From positions 1,984,001 through 2,048,000 of the forward strand of contig JAMKCF010000030.1 of the NCBI GenBank assembly GCA_023634235.1: a stretch of 64,000 nucleotides of DNA, given 5' to 3'. The position numbers and the translations under genes are program-made. Origin of the DNA: Pisaster brevispinus (Eukaryota > Echinodermata > Asteroidea > Forcipulatida > Asteriidae). The notes under the pieces are model-generated. The model had not been told where the DNA came from. It did not search any database and saw nothing but the letters and a program-made list of their open reading frames with translations. Position 1 is the stretch's first letter; each line of letters begins with the position of its first letter. This document shows positions 21,328 to 30,400 of the stretch, one piece after another.

Positions 21328-22211
21328 GTATTGTACACCAATTATTCATATTCCTTGTGTTTCGCCAATACTCTTGGTTATGCAAATCTCCCTAAAGCGA
21401 CCAAAAACGCTGCTAAGAACTTAAACACCGAGGGCACTTTTTTGTTCCCCCACTCATAGCCTTTTTGAGCTATGGTAGACACTGTAGGAGTGCACTGTTT
21501 AGTATGGGTGGGCACAGACAAATTTACCGAAACCAAGTAGTGCCCTAGTAGCGGGTCCACAAGGGTTCTCCCCATGTACAAGCTAGAGTATCGGGCCGAT
21601 ACGCATGGTTTGCGTGCCAATATGACTGAATTTCGGCCGATTAGGGAAAAAAGAAATGATTATTAATATTTATTTTTTGTCCCTTTATTCTCAAAAAAAC
21701 AAATGGACAGAAAAGCATGAAGAATGCTCCAGAATGCACTGTACAGGTTTTAAAACAGTAGAGCTTTGAAAGTAGAAAACAATCCGCAGATGTTGTTTCA
21801 ATTTAGCGTGCTTTGGCCAAACATCTCCAAATTTTGGTCAAGAATGCCCCACAGCTTTGAACAAATCTGGGGAGAACCCTGTCCACCGTACCTCAAAATG
21901 CCTTCATTTGTTTACACTTCCTTCTGGTAAAATGATGATTTCCAAGTCTAGCCCACCTAGATTCTAGGCTGGTTCGATTATTTTGCTTTGGGAAAACTAT
22001 TTTGTACTCTCCTCTGCCAATGAACAAATTTATCTTGAAGTCTGGTTCATTTTATAGACTCTCATTTTTACAGGCTCTTTTTTTCGGGCTCTATATAAAG
22101 TCTTGATGTTTTTTGTAGGATTACCTGGGTTATCCGGGGTTCAGCCTCGAGTTATCTTGACTTACAGTTTGTTTATTTCTGCATTTTTCCCTCTTGGTGT
22201 TTGTACCATAG

Positions 22212-22397
22212 GATCATCCCGATGCTTGGTCCCTCATCGGTAACCTCCATCTTGCTAAACAAGAATGGGGACCGGGGCAGAAGAAGTTTGAATGAATCCT
22301 CAAACAGACCGCCACCCAGAATGATTCCTACTCTCTGCTATCACTGGGTAATGTTTGGCTACAGACACTCTATCAACTCACAAGAGACAAGGAAAAG
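22212..22397 (+). pseudogene. CTR9: CTR9-like exon with TGA
   Basis: Acceptor gtaccatag, donor AAG|GTACAA. It reads DHPDAWSLIGNLHLAKQEWG, PGQKKFE, then TGA at 22293-22295 where the family has Arg (a CGA to TGA change fits), then [20 protein letters not shown] and on to TRDKEK. Confidence 0.92.
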
Positions 22398-22399
22398 GT

Positions 22400-22560
22400 A
22401 CAACGAGTTTGGATATAAAGGGTGTAAGTGGGTATGTTATTGGTGTTAGTAGGAATATGATGGGTGTAAGTGGGAATTGCATGGGTGTTTCTGGAAATGT
22501 TGTGGTCAAGTCGGTATGTTTTGGGTGTTAGAAAGATTGTTACGGGCGTAAGTGGGTGTG
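22400..22560. repeat. loose (g/a)tgggtgtaagtggg repeat
   Basis: About ten imperfect units of atgggtgtaagtgggaat type follow the donor of the previous exon. This is a degenerate minisatellite in the intron. Confidence 0.55.
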
Positions 22561-22839
22561 TCATGGGTTTCAGTAGGAAAGGGTGGACCAGATTTTAGTA
22601 CCAGAGAGGATTATTGCTACAACTACATGATGGTGTTTGGGTTCATTTGGGTGATAATTGGGTGTTTTAAGGAGTTGTATCATATGGACAGGGATTTCAA
22701 ATCTGGAATCTTTTATAATTGCATTTGAGGGATTTTGTGGGTACAACTGGAAGCTTTATTTGTGTTTATGGCAATAGTATTTGTGGGGCAGGGTTTAAAA
22801 CAGGAACAACTGGGTATAACTGGGTATCATCCTGACATT

Positions 22840-22980
22840 AAACGTCACCAGGACAGAGCCCTGGCCATGTACAAACAAGTATTACGCAACGATGGCCGCA
22901 ACCTGTTTGCAGCCAATGGAATTGGTGCAATTTTTGCTATGAAGGACTACATCCGAGAATCTAAGGACGTCTTCTCTCAG
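22840..22980 (+). pseudogene. CTR9: CTR9-like exon lacking a 3' splice site
   Basis: It reads [47 protein letters not shown] and ends at CAG|GTGAGT. The bases just before AAA (cctgacatt) contain no AG, so the acceptor is lost. The next family exon (DVWLNLAHIYVEQ region) is not found. Confidence 0.9.
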
Positions 22981-23476
22981 GTGAGTGGGCAACTTATAAT
23001 AATAATAATAATACTTTATTCAGGCAAATCACAATACATACAAAATATTAAAAATATGAAAACCACCCCTATCCCAATATATGGCATGGATTGAAATCAA
23101 CTGAAAAAACAAACGATAAAAAAAAAACCAAAACAAGGCAAAGAGAGAACACAAAAAGGGGACACAAAAACAAAGGAAAAAGAAACTGGACAACAAACCA
23201 GGGAGCAACAGACAGGACAAAAGATGGGCTGCCTAGGAGGAAGACAAAAGTGAAATAAAACACTCACAAAAGGGGTGTGTCACTCCAACTTCAATGGATT
23301 CTGGACTGGCTAGTTGATGCACCTGATAATTTATATATAAACCCCCAACTCCCTTCAGAGATTTACCGCTCACCTCTCAAAAATGGCCCAGGTTCGATTC
23401 CCGACTAAGGCCATAGGTGAGTAGAGTTGTACGTTGGTTCCTTCTATGCCACAAGAATTTTTCTCTGGTTGTCCTC

Positions 23477-23501
23477 GGGGGGGGGGGGGGGGGGGGGGTT
23501 G
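23477..23501. repeat. poly-G tract
   Basis: More than 20 consecutive G in cctcggggg...; a candidate G-quadruplex and a likely site of length error. Confidence 0.9.
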
Positions 23502-24157
23502 CAGCTGGTCTTCTGTTCAGATGGTAAGAAAACCTCACCTTGTCTCGTTTATTAACATCTCTGGTCGGAGATACATGTAGTTAGTGCATGGCAAAAAAAA
23601 TAATGCTGGCTTTATCCACGTCACATTTGAAAAAAAAGCGAGTACTGATTATTGCGTCACTAAAAATTGGCTTCGCATTTGCATTGGCAAGAAGTATGAA
23701 CCGGGCTTTACAAGGGAAAAACAGACAAAGGAAGAAAGATGTAATAATTATTGTGTTAAGAGAACGACAACATTTTGTTCCTGTGTTTTTTATCATCATT
23801 TTTAATGGTTGCAGCTGGTCTTCTTTCTAATGTTAGCTAAATATTTTTTTTTATGTGTTTATTGTAGAATCAAACAATAGAAACAATATATCAGCGCTGT
23901 TCAGATGGTAAGAAAACCTCACCTTGTCTCGTTTATTAACATCTCTGGTCGGAGATACATGTAGTTAGTGCATGGCAAAAAAAATAATGCTGGCTTTATC
24001 CACGTCACATTTGGAAAAAAAGCGCGTACTGATTATTGCATCACTAAAAATTGGCTTCGCATTTGCATTGGCAAGAAGTATGAACCGGGCTTTACAAGGG
24101 AAAAACAGACAAAGGAAGAAAGATGTAATAATTATTGTGTTAAGAGAACGACAACAT
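23502..24157. repeat. direct duplication of about 260 bp, offset 384
   Basis: Positions 23515-23776 and 23899-24157 are almost identical (tgttcagatggtaagaaaac... to ...agagaacgacaacat). Each holds a MITE-A-like block ending aagtatgaaccgggctttac. The phrase between them (gttcctgtgttttttatcat... to ...attgtagaatc) recurs at 25980-26074. Confidence 0.9.
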
Positions 24158-24158
24158 T

Positions 24159-24270
24159 AGGGGCTAGGTAGCTCAGTTTGTAGACGAGGGTAGAGCGCCA
24201 GCACATTCATCTGGAGGTGGCAGGTTCAAAATCCAGCTCTAATCAATTTTTCTTTGTTCAACCCCAAATA
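24159..24270 (+). mobile_element. tRNA-derived SINE, second family (short copy)
   Basis: The A-box-like tagctcagtttgtagacgag, with a small duplication before gagcgcc, is followed by a B box ggttcaaaatccagct and the family tail tttctttgttcaaccccaaa. It lies just before the next CTR9 exon. Copies are at 51484-51750 and 52907-53165. Confidence 0.82.
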
Positions 24271-24310
24271 ATTGTTTATTTACTCAGTCAGTTTCCCTTG
24301 TGGTATATAA

Positions 24311-24388
24311 CTTGACGTACTGACGTACCTAGCTAGAGCGTACCCCAAAGCTGGAAAGCTCAAGGAATGCAAACAATCTCTACTCAAG
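24311..24388 (+). pseudogene. CTR9: last recognisable CTR9-like exon fragment
   Basis: The frame VLTYLARAYPKAGKLKECKQ, SLLK ends at AAG|GTAACG and matches the family block LARA-x-x-K-x-GKLxECKQ. No acceptor is obvious upstream; the exon's 5' part may have been lost with the SINE nearby. No later CTR9 exon is found. Confidence 0.82.
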
Positions 24389-24461
24389 GTAACGTCATTT
24401 ATTTTAATTCGTCAATTTTGAATGAATTTTTGTGAGACATTTCTTTCCCTGACCTATTTAT

Positions 24462-25690
24462 CAGGGATGAGAAAATTCAACCTTTTATCTGATTTCAGAC
24501 TTTCTTAAGTCTGCCTGCTAAACTAAATGCTGTATTTTTCTCCAAATAAAAACGAGTCAGCCTCCTTGATCTTATTCTCTACCACTGAGGATACTGTTCC
24601 CAAAAGCTCCATGGACCCCGTTTACACTAGATCCAGAAAAGTGGATCAGACTCGGGTCTGATCCGGCAGTGTGGATTAACAGCTAGTGTAAAGGCAAAAA
24701 AGCAGGATCAGACCCGGTTCAAGATCTGGCAATTTTAATCCACCTTTCGAGGAGGGTTGTATCTGGCAATTGGTGGATCAGATCCCGCAAAGTGGATTCC
24801 AAATACAAGTGTAAACGCAAAAGGGGATCAGACACCGCAATTCGATGTGGTCATTTCCGGTTTCGCTACGAATGGCGCGCTTTTTGCTTGTGCTTTGGTG
24901 GGTTATCCGTTGCTGGTTATATTTGTGTGTGTGTGTGCTGTGTGCACATGGGCTCATATTCGGAACCTTATGGAGACCAAGGACAAAACCAAAAAGGGAA
25001 AACAAAAGGTCTCCACATGGAAATTCTTAAGACCGGGGTGCTCCACAAGGAAATTGTGTACAAAGTCTACGGGAAACTGTTAAGTGCAGGGACAAAGGAA
25101 AGAACAAAAGAATGCTCCACAAGGATGCATTTTTGAGAATGTGTGGACTGTGCGTGTGTGAAATGTTTTGTTGTTTTCAGCGTCCTTATACATCAGCGTT
25201 GCTTTCGGAGCTTGCCTTGTTGGTGTATTTTGTTAATTTCCATCTACAAAATATTTCTACCTGCATGGTCGTTATCCGTATCATTTGCTGTACTGTATTT
25301 TCTGCATTCTACCTTCGCATTGATAATATTTCTAGAAGTGGCGCGCTGTAATTGTGACCTTTGATCTTTGCCATGTAACCCTTGAGCTCTTAGCGAGGAG
25401 CGCTGACGTCGTGACCAATATACATCTGGCTCAAAAGTGGGATCGGAGCCGGATCAAGTGCTGGTGTAAACGCGACACAGGATCTTGATCTGCGGTCGTT
25501 AAAATATTGCCGGATCTCAATCCACCTTTCTGGATCTAGTGTAAACGCGGTGTTGGAATCTATAACTCCAGGTGTTACCAAAAGATGGAAATGCCACCAT
25601 TTCAATGTACCTCCTAAGATCTGGATCCCAGTTTCAGACTTTTTTCTTCAGCATTGACTCTCACCCCTGATTTATATTTTATTATATTTT
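24462..25690. repeat. old dispersed repeat G, split by a TIR element
   Basis: The left part (cagggatgagaaaattcaac, agactttcttaagtctgcc, ccactgaggatactg) and right part (ccaaaagatggaaatgccac, cctcctaagatctggatccc) match 13455-14040 in order. The middle is the element at 24617-25553. Confidence 0.7.
24617..25553. mobile_element. TIR element, family F (CCGTTTACACTAGATCCAG)
   Basis: It opens ccgtttacactagatccaga and closes with the complement tctggatctagtgtaaacg. Subterminal ggatcagac / gtctgatcc phrases are repeated at both ends. About 940 bp, inserted in repeat G. The short open frames inside (around 24830-25130) are not recognised and include a Val/Cys/Leu-rich stretch from a (gt)n run. Confidence 0.78.
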
Positions 25691-26385
25691 GGGTAATTTT
25701 TTTGTTTACACTCACATGTTTACCAAAATTCCTCAAAATATATTTCATTCCATAGTTTTAACTTCTGATAATTTACTTTGTTTTAGTTGCTCATAATTAT
25801 GCTTCTGGTTTAATGTGTGTGGAGGGATTGATCTTCATTGAGTTAATGTTTCTGTTTCTATTTTACATTCCTCAAAGTGTACATTATAGCATGAATTATG
25901 TCATTCCCACTCGTCTTGGAAGTGGTTTCGTGCACATGATTGCAGTTATATGCGTATTTTTAGTTCAAGGGGCTCACCTGTTCCTGTGTTTTTTATCATC
26001 ATTTTTAATGGTTGCAGCTGGTCTTCTTTCTAATGTTAGCTAAATATTATTTTTTTATGTGTTTATTGTAGAATCTTAACTGTAGGATATTTTACAACAT
26101 AACCTTTCGCGAAAGCGGACCAATCAGGTGCCGATTTAAGCTCCATTGATGCATGCCACTCATGTACTGTACACCGTGGCTGTCAACTGGCTGTGTGTGT
26201 GTCACGGCCGGCCGATTGGTTTAAGGTGATCGCAATGCAGCAGTTTTGCGTGTCAGCAAGCTTCCCAACACGGCTACTCGTTTGAGTGAGGCCTGGCGGA
26301 AGAAAGTCTGTGTCGAAGGAAACTTGTATCAGTGTTCCGAGCTGGGATCGAAGTTGCGTTCGTCCAGGATTTTTCAATTTTTGAC

Positions 26386-26505
26386 AGGGCGGTTAATTAT
26401 TATGGCAGGGCGGCCAATTCTTTGGCAGGGCAGCCTGAAATTTAAGGAGGGCGGCCTGAAATTTAAGGAGGGCGGCCTGAAATTTAAGGAGGGCGGCCCA
26501 CCCTC
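26386..26505. repeat. short tandem repeat aaatttaaggagggcggcctg
   Basis: Three consecutive 21-bp units of cctgaaatttaaggagggcgg type at 26430-26497 are preceded by looser ggcagggcggccaatt units. Confidence 0.85.
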
Positions 26506-26599
26506 CCAAGACCCGTCGGGTGGTCTAGGAAGTGGCCCGCGTGTTTCCAGATGGACCATCAGTTCAGGGAGTAATGCGCCGGCCAATCACTTAAAAAAA

Positions 26600-26924
26600 G
26601 GAAATAGGCCCACTTGACTGCAGATCATTCTTATTAACGCTTTCAATAACGATCGATGGTGTTAACTTCAACAGATTTTGACTTCATTGCAATGCAACTC
26701 GCACTTTGTGGCGATTTACAATGACTGATGTACCGCCCGCCAGTCACTGTACATCTCCACAAAGGACCGCAAACACGCACGGCTCCTCTGTGTAAGCAGT
26801 CGCCACTGCGGCTTATACGCTGGGCGGCTTATACACTGAAACTGACAGTTGTTTTGACAATTTCTGGGTATTGCGGCTTATACACCGGGCAGCTAATATG
26901 CCGAAGATTACGGTAATATACAAA
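26600..26924. other. no gene; gcggcttata-type repeats
   Basis: Phrases gcggcttatacgctggg, gcggcttatacact and gcggcttatacaccggg occur within 100 bp. They resemble terminal repeats of a decayed DNA element. No coding exon is seen. Confidence 0.4.
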
Positions 26925-27655
26925 TTGAAGTTCAAATGTTAACTTTTGAGTCTGATAAATATCTTTCAATTCTGTTGAGTGAGGAAACACTCTCGCCCAT
27001 AATACAAATGAGATAAATCTTCTCTAATATGCAAATATTTTGATGCGATTCTATTTTAAATGAGTCATGTTTTTGCACGGTCACGCTAAACTCTATACAG
27101 TTAGATATATCAAAAAATCAAAGAAGAATGACAGAGGACCGGTTGCTTTTTGACTCGATGCCTCTTTTGCAGGTTACCATACTTGAGTGCGTAGAATGGA
27201 TCGGCCTCGGACCTAATTAAAATTTTAACTATGGCTAATTTATCCAGTCTCGATGAGTAATCTTTTTCCAGTAGTCTGTTCAGTATCATTTGAAACCATA
27301 ATTCTGCCAAATTTTTGACCCAATCTTGAAATTTTGACCATGACGGCATGGTCGATTTTGTTTAATACACTATTAAATAGAAAGATGTTAAATTTTAACA
27401 TCTTTTTATTTAAAGAAGCACTAAGAAAAGATTTACCTCATTCATATCTGTGAGTATACTCATCAAAATTGAAAGATATTCACCAGACCCAAAGTCAACC
27501 TTTCTTTTTACATTTATAAGTCTCCATTATAAGGTATTATTGTTCAATTTCAAAACACAAGACCACACTGGACTTGTCTGGTCATTAGTTTACTGGCCGG
27601 CTCAAATATCACTGGTCTCGGGCCAGCGACCCACTGTAAATTTTGAATTTAGGTT
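26925..27655. mobile_element. family E TIR element remnant
   Basis: The left part (gttcaaatgttaacttttga, gtctgataaatatctttcaa) and right part (ggacttgtctggtcattagt, cactggtctcgggccagcga) match 19315-19770. The middle holds foreign sequence including a satellite-like block. Confidence 0.6.
27240..27358 (-). repeat. single satellite-like monomer in reverse
   Basis: Read on the minus strand: aaaatcgaccatgccgtcat, ggtcaaaatttcaagattgg, gtcaaaaatttggcagaatt, atggtttcaaatgata. This is the monomer of the 30.5-47.4 kb array, in opposite orientation and 3 kb outside it. Confidence 0.85.
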
Positions 27656-28012
27656 CTGTCGTAGTTTGTCAATTGTTATTTAAGTACTGATATTCCACCA
27701 CATGCGAAAGTCCAAACCAACTACAGAAGTACTCATTTTTAACAAAGATGGATCTCAACACTGTAATATGGCAGCTCATCAAATGGTGCAAAGAGTGGCT
27801 GGAGCGATGGGCCGTCATGTGGCTGACTCTGATCCTTTATGTAAAACTTGTACTAAAAATATGTTTGCGTTTAAATATGTAAAAGTATTTTTTGTACTTG
27901 TTGTCCCTTTTGTTACTTGTCGGCTGTATTGCTTATGTAAACTGCTATTTTTCAAGGCCATTTTAATTTCCTTTGAGGGATAACAAGGTTTGAATCTAAT
28001 CTATTCTAATCT

Positions 28013-28282
28013 TTACCTCCCCCTGGGTGATTTGGTCTCGGCCAACATCGTAGATGCCCTGCGGACCAAGTACAGCACCCTCCTGCGAATCCACCGACCA
28101 CCGACCCCGCAGAGACAGGTCAGACACCAAACACCTAGGGGCAGGTCCTTCTGGCGTTGATCAGCGCAGCCTTTGCCAAGGTTGAGGCCAGCATTGCTGA
28201 GTTTGTACTCAAGATGGAGCAGTTGGTAGTGCCGACACAGTGGCAGAAAGTGGACGTGATCCAAGAAGCTAAAGGCTTGCAG
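28013..28282 (+). pseudogene. exon of an unrecognised protein, frameshifted
   Basis: The first part reads LGDLVSANIVDALRTKYSTL, LRIHRPPTPQRQ (28026-28119). After a frame change near 28120-28144 it continues VLLALISAAFAKVEASIAEF, VLKMEQLVVPTQWQKVDVIQ, EAKGLQ and ends at CAG|GTAAAG (28283). The composition suggests a helical protein. No good acceptor precedes it. I cannot name the family. Confidence 0.5.
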
Positions 28283-28608
28283 GTAAAGATTTGAATGTAA
28301 AGAACTTTACTAAAAAGTGGAAGACCCCTTCCTAAAAAGGAGGCCTGCAACCACGGAATTAAGTCTGTGTGCTTACAGTTACTTTTGTAAATGTGTAACC
28401 GTTTTTGAACTGTTTGGTTACCAGAAACAAAATTCAGAGTTTAAAGAATATTGGTTGATAAAAAAAATGGCTTCTTCATCACAGCAATTTGACGGCGAGC
28501 AATTCAGCCCTCCCCTCCCCCCTTCTTCAATAAAAACACACCAACAAAACAAAAACACACCAACAAATAAAAAAATGTTTAGCTACTCTTGAGCTACGCA
28601 GTGGTGTT

Positions 28609-28635
28609 TTCTTTTCTTTCTTTCTTTCTTTCTAG
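28609..28635. repeat. (tttc)n microsatellite
   Basis: About six tandem ttct units. The flank 28640-29520 looks like an old repeat but encodes nothing I can name. Confidence 0.9.
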
Positions 28636-30064
28636 CCTATTTCACTGCAGGAGGAAAGCCTCTTCACCAATTCTCCATGTCACTCTATCCTGAGCGTCTG
28701 TTGACATGCGATGCCCTTACATGTTTCTAGTTCATCCCTCCATCTTCTGTTTTTATCCCCCTCTTTTTCAGGTTTGGTTTCTGGAGTCCATTTGGTTGTT
28801 TAGCATGTCCAGCTGTTGTCATACCTCCTTGTTTGGTGACCTGCCCCTCTCCACTTCTTTTATTTAATGGTCTTAATAATATTCTGCACTCTTGATTTCA
28901 TTCTTAAGTCCTCATTTGTCACCCTGTCTTTCATTGTTACTCCTTTCATTATTTTTTCCGTAGCCCTCTCTGTCACCCTTAGTTTTAGTGGTATTTTACA
29001 GACAGTCAAATTGACCCAATTCACCAGACGTCATAATGATCATCTTGCTTGTGCCATTTTGGGAGTCCCTGTAAGTTATACAGTGTAGTGTGCATTTAAG
29101 GCACACTTACTACAATTTGGACGTGCATTTTGACTCCCAAAATGGTGAGCATGGCCGACAGTAGCTGCAGGTGACATTGGTGCAAGGGGTCAGTAGAGAA
29201 TGTTTACAGGGTTCGTCCTTTGTCTCTCATCACATCACACTGCCAAGAGTTGTTGTCTGGCCTGTAGGTGCCCACTTCTGTGAATTAGCTCTGTTGATAG
29301 TTTTTTATTTCAATTCTGCACAGCCCAGCGTCCTTTTAGTTCAGCAACTGAAAGATCACTCCGCTGTGTCAAGTTGTTGACCCAACTGTTTTGAGGGCAA
29401 CCTGGTCTTCTCCTTGTATGCACTGGAAACCTGCAATCGCTGTAGCTGAAAGACCAGCACTGCCCATGGCATGACCACACCAGTTTACTGTGCGCTCTGG
29501 CCTCTGGTCTAATTGTAAATCATAAGCTTTTTAGAGATATGGTGGACACATTACAAGGGCACCATTTGGTTTGGATGGATCTGTCTGCTTACACCCAAAC
29601 AAAACAGTACACTCGTAAAATGACTGCCATATCTCAAAAGGGCTAATGGCACTCCTCTCGATAGATTTTTGTGCTTGCAGCCAAAAGAAATAAGCATTTT
29701 ACAGTGCACTGTAACGGCACAAATTTGTGTTAAAGTGACACCATGAAATCTGTTCCTGAGCATCTTTAAAAGCTGTCGACTCTCCATGACTCTGCAGGAA
29801 GTTCCCTGAAAATAAACCAATCTTTCTATGTTGTGATGAACATTTTTGAAATTCTCCCTGATCATTAAAAAACTTTGTCCCTATTATGTTGAATGTAATT
29901 CCAAATATCTCTTTGATTCTTGTACAAAATCTCCCTGATTGCAACATGCAAATATTGGCAGCTTCGCGTCTGCAATAAGCTTAAAAGTTGACATTGATGC
30001 TCAGCCAGATTGTTGGTTGGAAGCTAGAAAGATTGATATTTTCAAGAGGTCTTTTTCCCCTTCA

Positions 30065-30166
30065 GGATGTCAAGATGACAGAGCAGATGTCCAGACAGCT
30101 CTTATATCGGAGGCTCAGTTCATCAAACCCATCAAGAAGTTCATGGCTGGCTTAATCAGGAAGCAG
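30065..30166 (+). CDS. possible exon of the same unrecognised protein
   Basis: After ttttccccttcag the frame offset by two bases reads CQDDRADVQTALISEAQFIK, PIKKFMAGLIRKQ to CAG|GTAAAA. The strong polypyrimidine tract and donor support an exon. Its entry phase (2) does not match the phase-0 end of the 28282 exon, so an exon is missing between them or they belong to different genes. Confidence 0.45.
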
Positions 30167-30282
30167 GTAAAAATATAATCTTTTGTTTTATCTTTCTGTG
30201 ACAACAGAACAACAATGTTAATTTTGTTCAAGTTGATCTTTAATGGATTTGCTCCAATTTACCCCAAATGAACTAGTGTGTC

Positions 30283-30400
30283 TATACTCATTCCAAATAT
30301 CACTTCAGTTGTCTTTCCAAGGGGTCCTGAAAGTACTTGTTGCCAGAACTAAGGGCCTTTGCTTTTGCATCCCAAATCTTGTGAGAATTGAAAGGGCCCT
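30283..30400. repeat. dispersed repeat, inverted partner at 51310-51410
   Basis: The block tgaaagtacttgttgccaga, actaagggcctttgcttttg and cacttcagttgtctttccaa appears as its reverse complement at 51310-51410. It lies just left of the satellite. Confidence 0.85.

Larger units (their letters stand above)
13311..24388 (+). pseudogene. CTR9: CTR9-like (Paf1 complex TPR subunit) gene copy, introns kept, inactivated
   Basis: Ten exon segments follow the order of the CTR9 TPR region, from about human [16 protein letters not shown] to LARALFKCGKLQECKQ. CTR9 is the TPR scaffold of the nuclear Paf1 complex, which travels with RNA polymerase II and supports histone modification. Most borders keep GT/AG, and intron positions look ancestral, so this is a genomic duplicate or a decayed resident gene, not a retrocopy. 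Damage: TAG at 14168; a 1,267-bp transposon in the next exon; frameshifts at 16753-16883; two TAGs at about 21262 and 21271; TGA at 22293; no AG before 22840; and at least two exons absent (after 20411 and after 22980). The N-terminal TPRs and the C-terminal charged tail are not in the window. The family call is certain from many matching blocks; inactivity is very likely. Confidence 0.9.

Noticed and set aside
23029..23263. Phe/Leu-rich minus-strand open frames that look like membrane proteins
   Set aside because: They come from an A-rich stretch (aaaaacaaaa...), which reads as Phe/Leu on the complement. No splice sites or conservation are visible.
24757..25136. Overlapping open frames of about 110 codons inside the 24.6-25.5 kb element
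   Set aside because: Three overlapping frames, driven by a (gt)n run and the repeat arms. No recognisable transposase motif.
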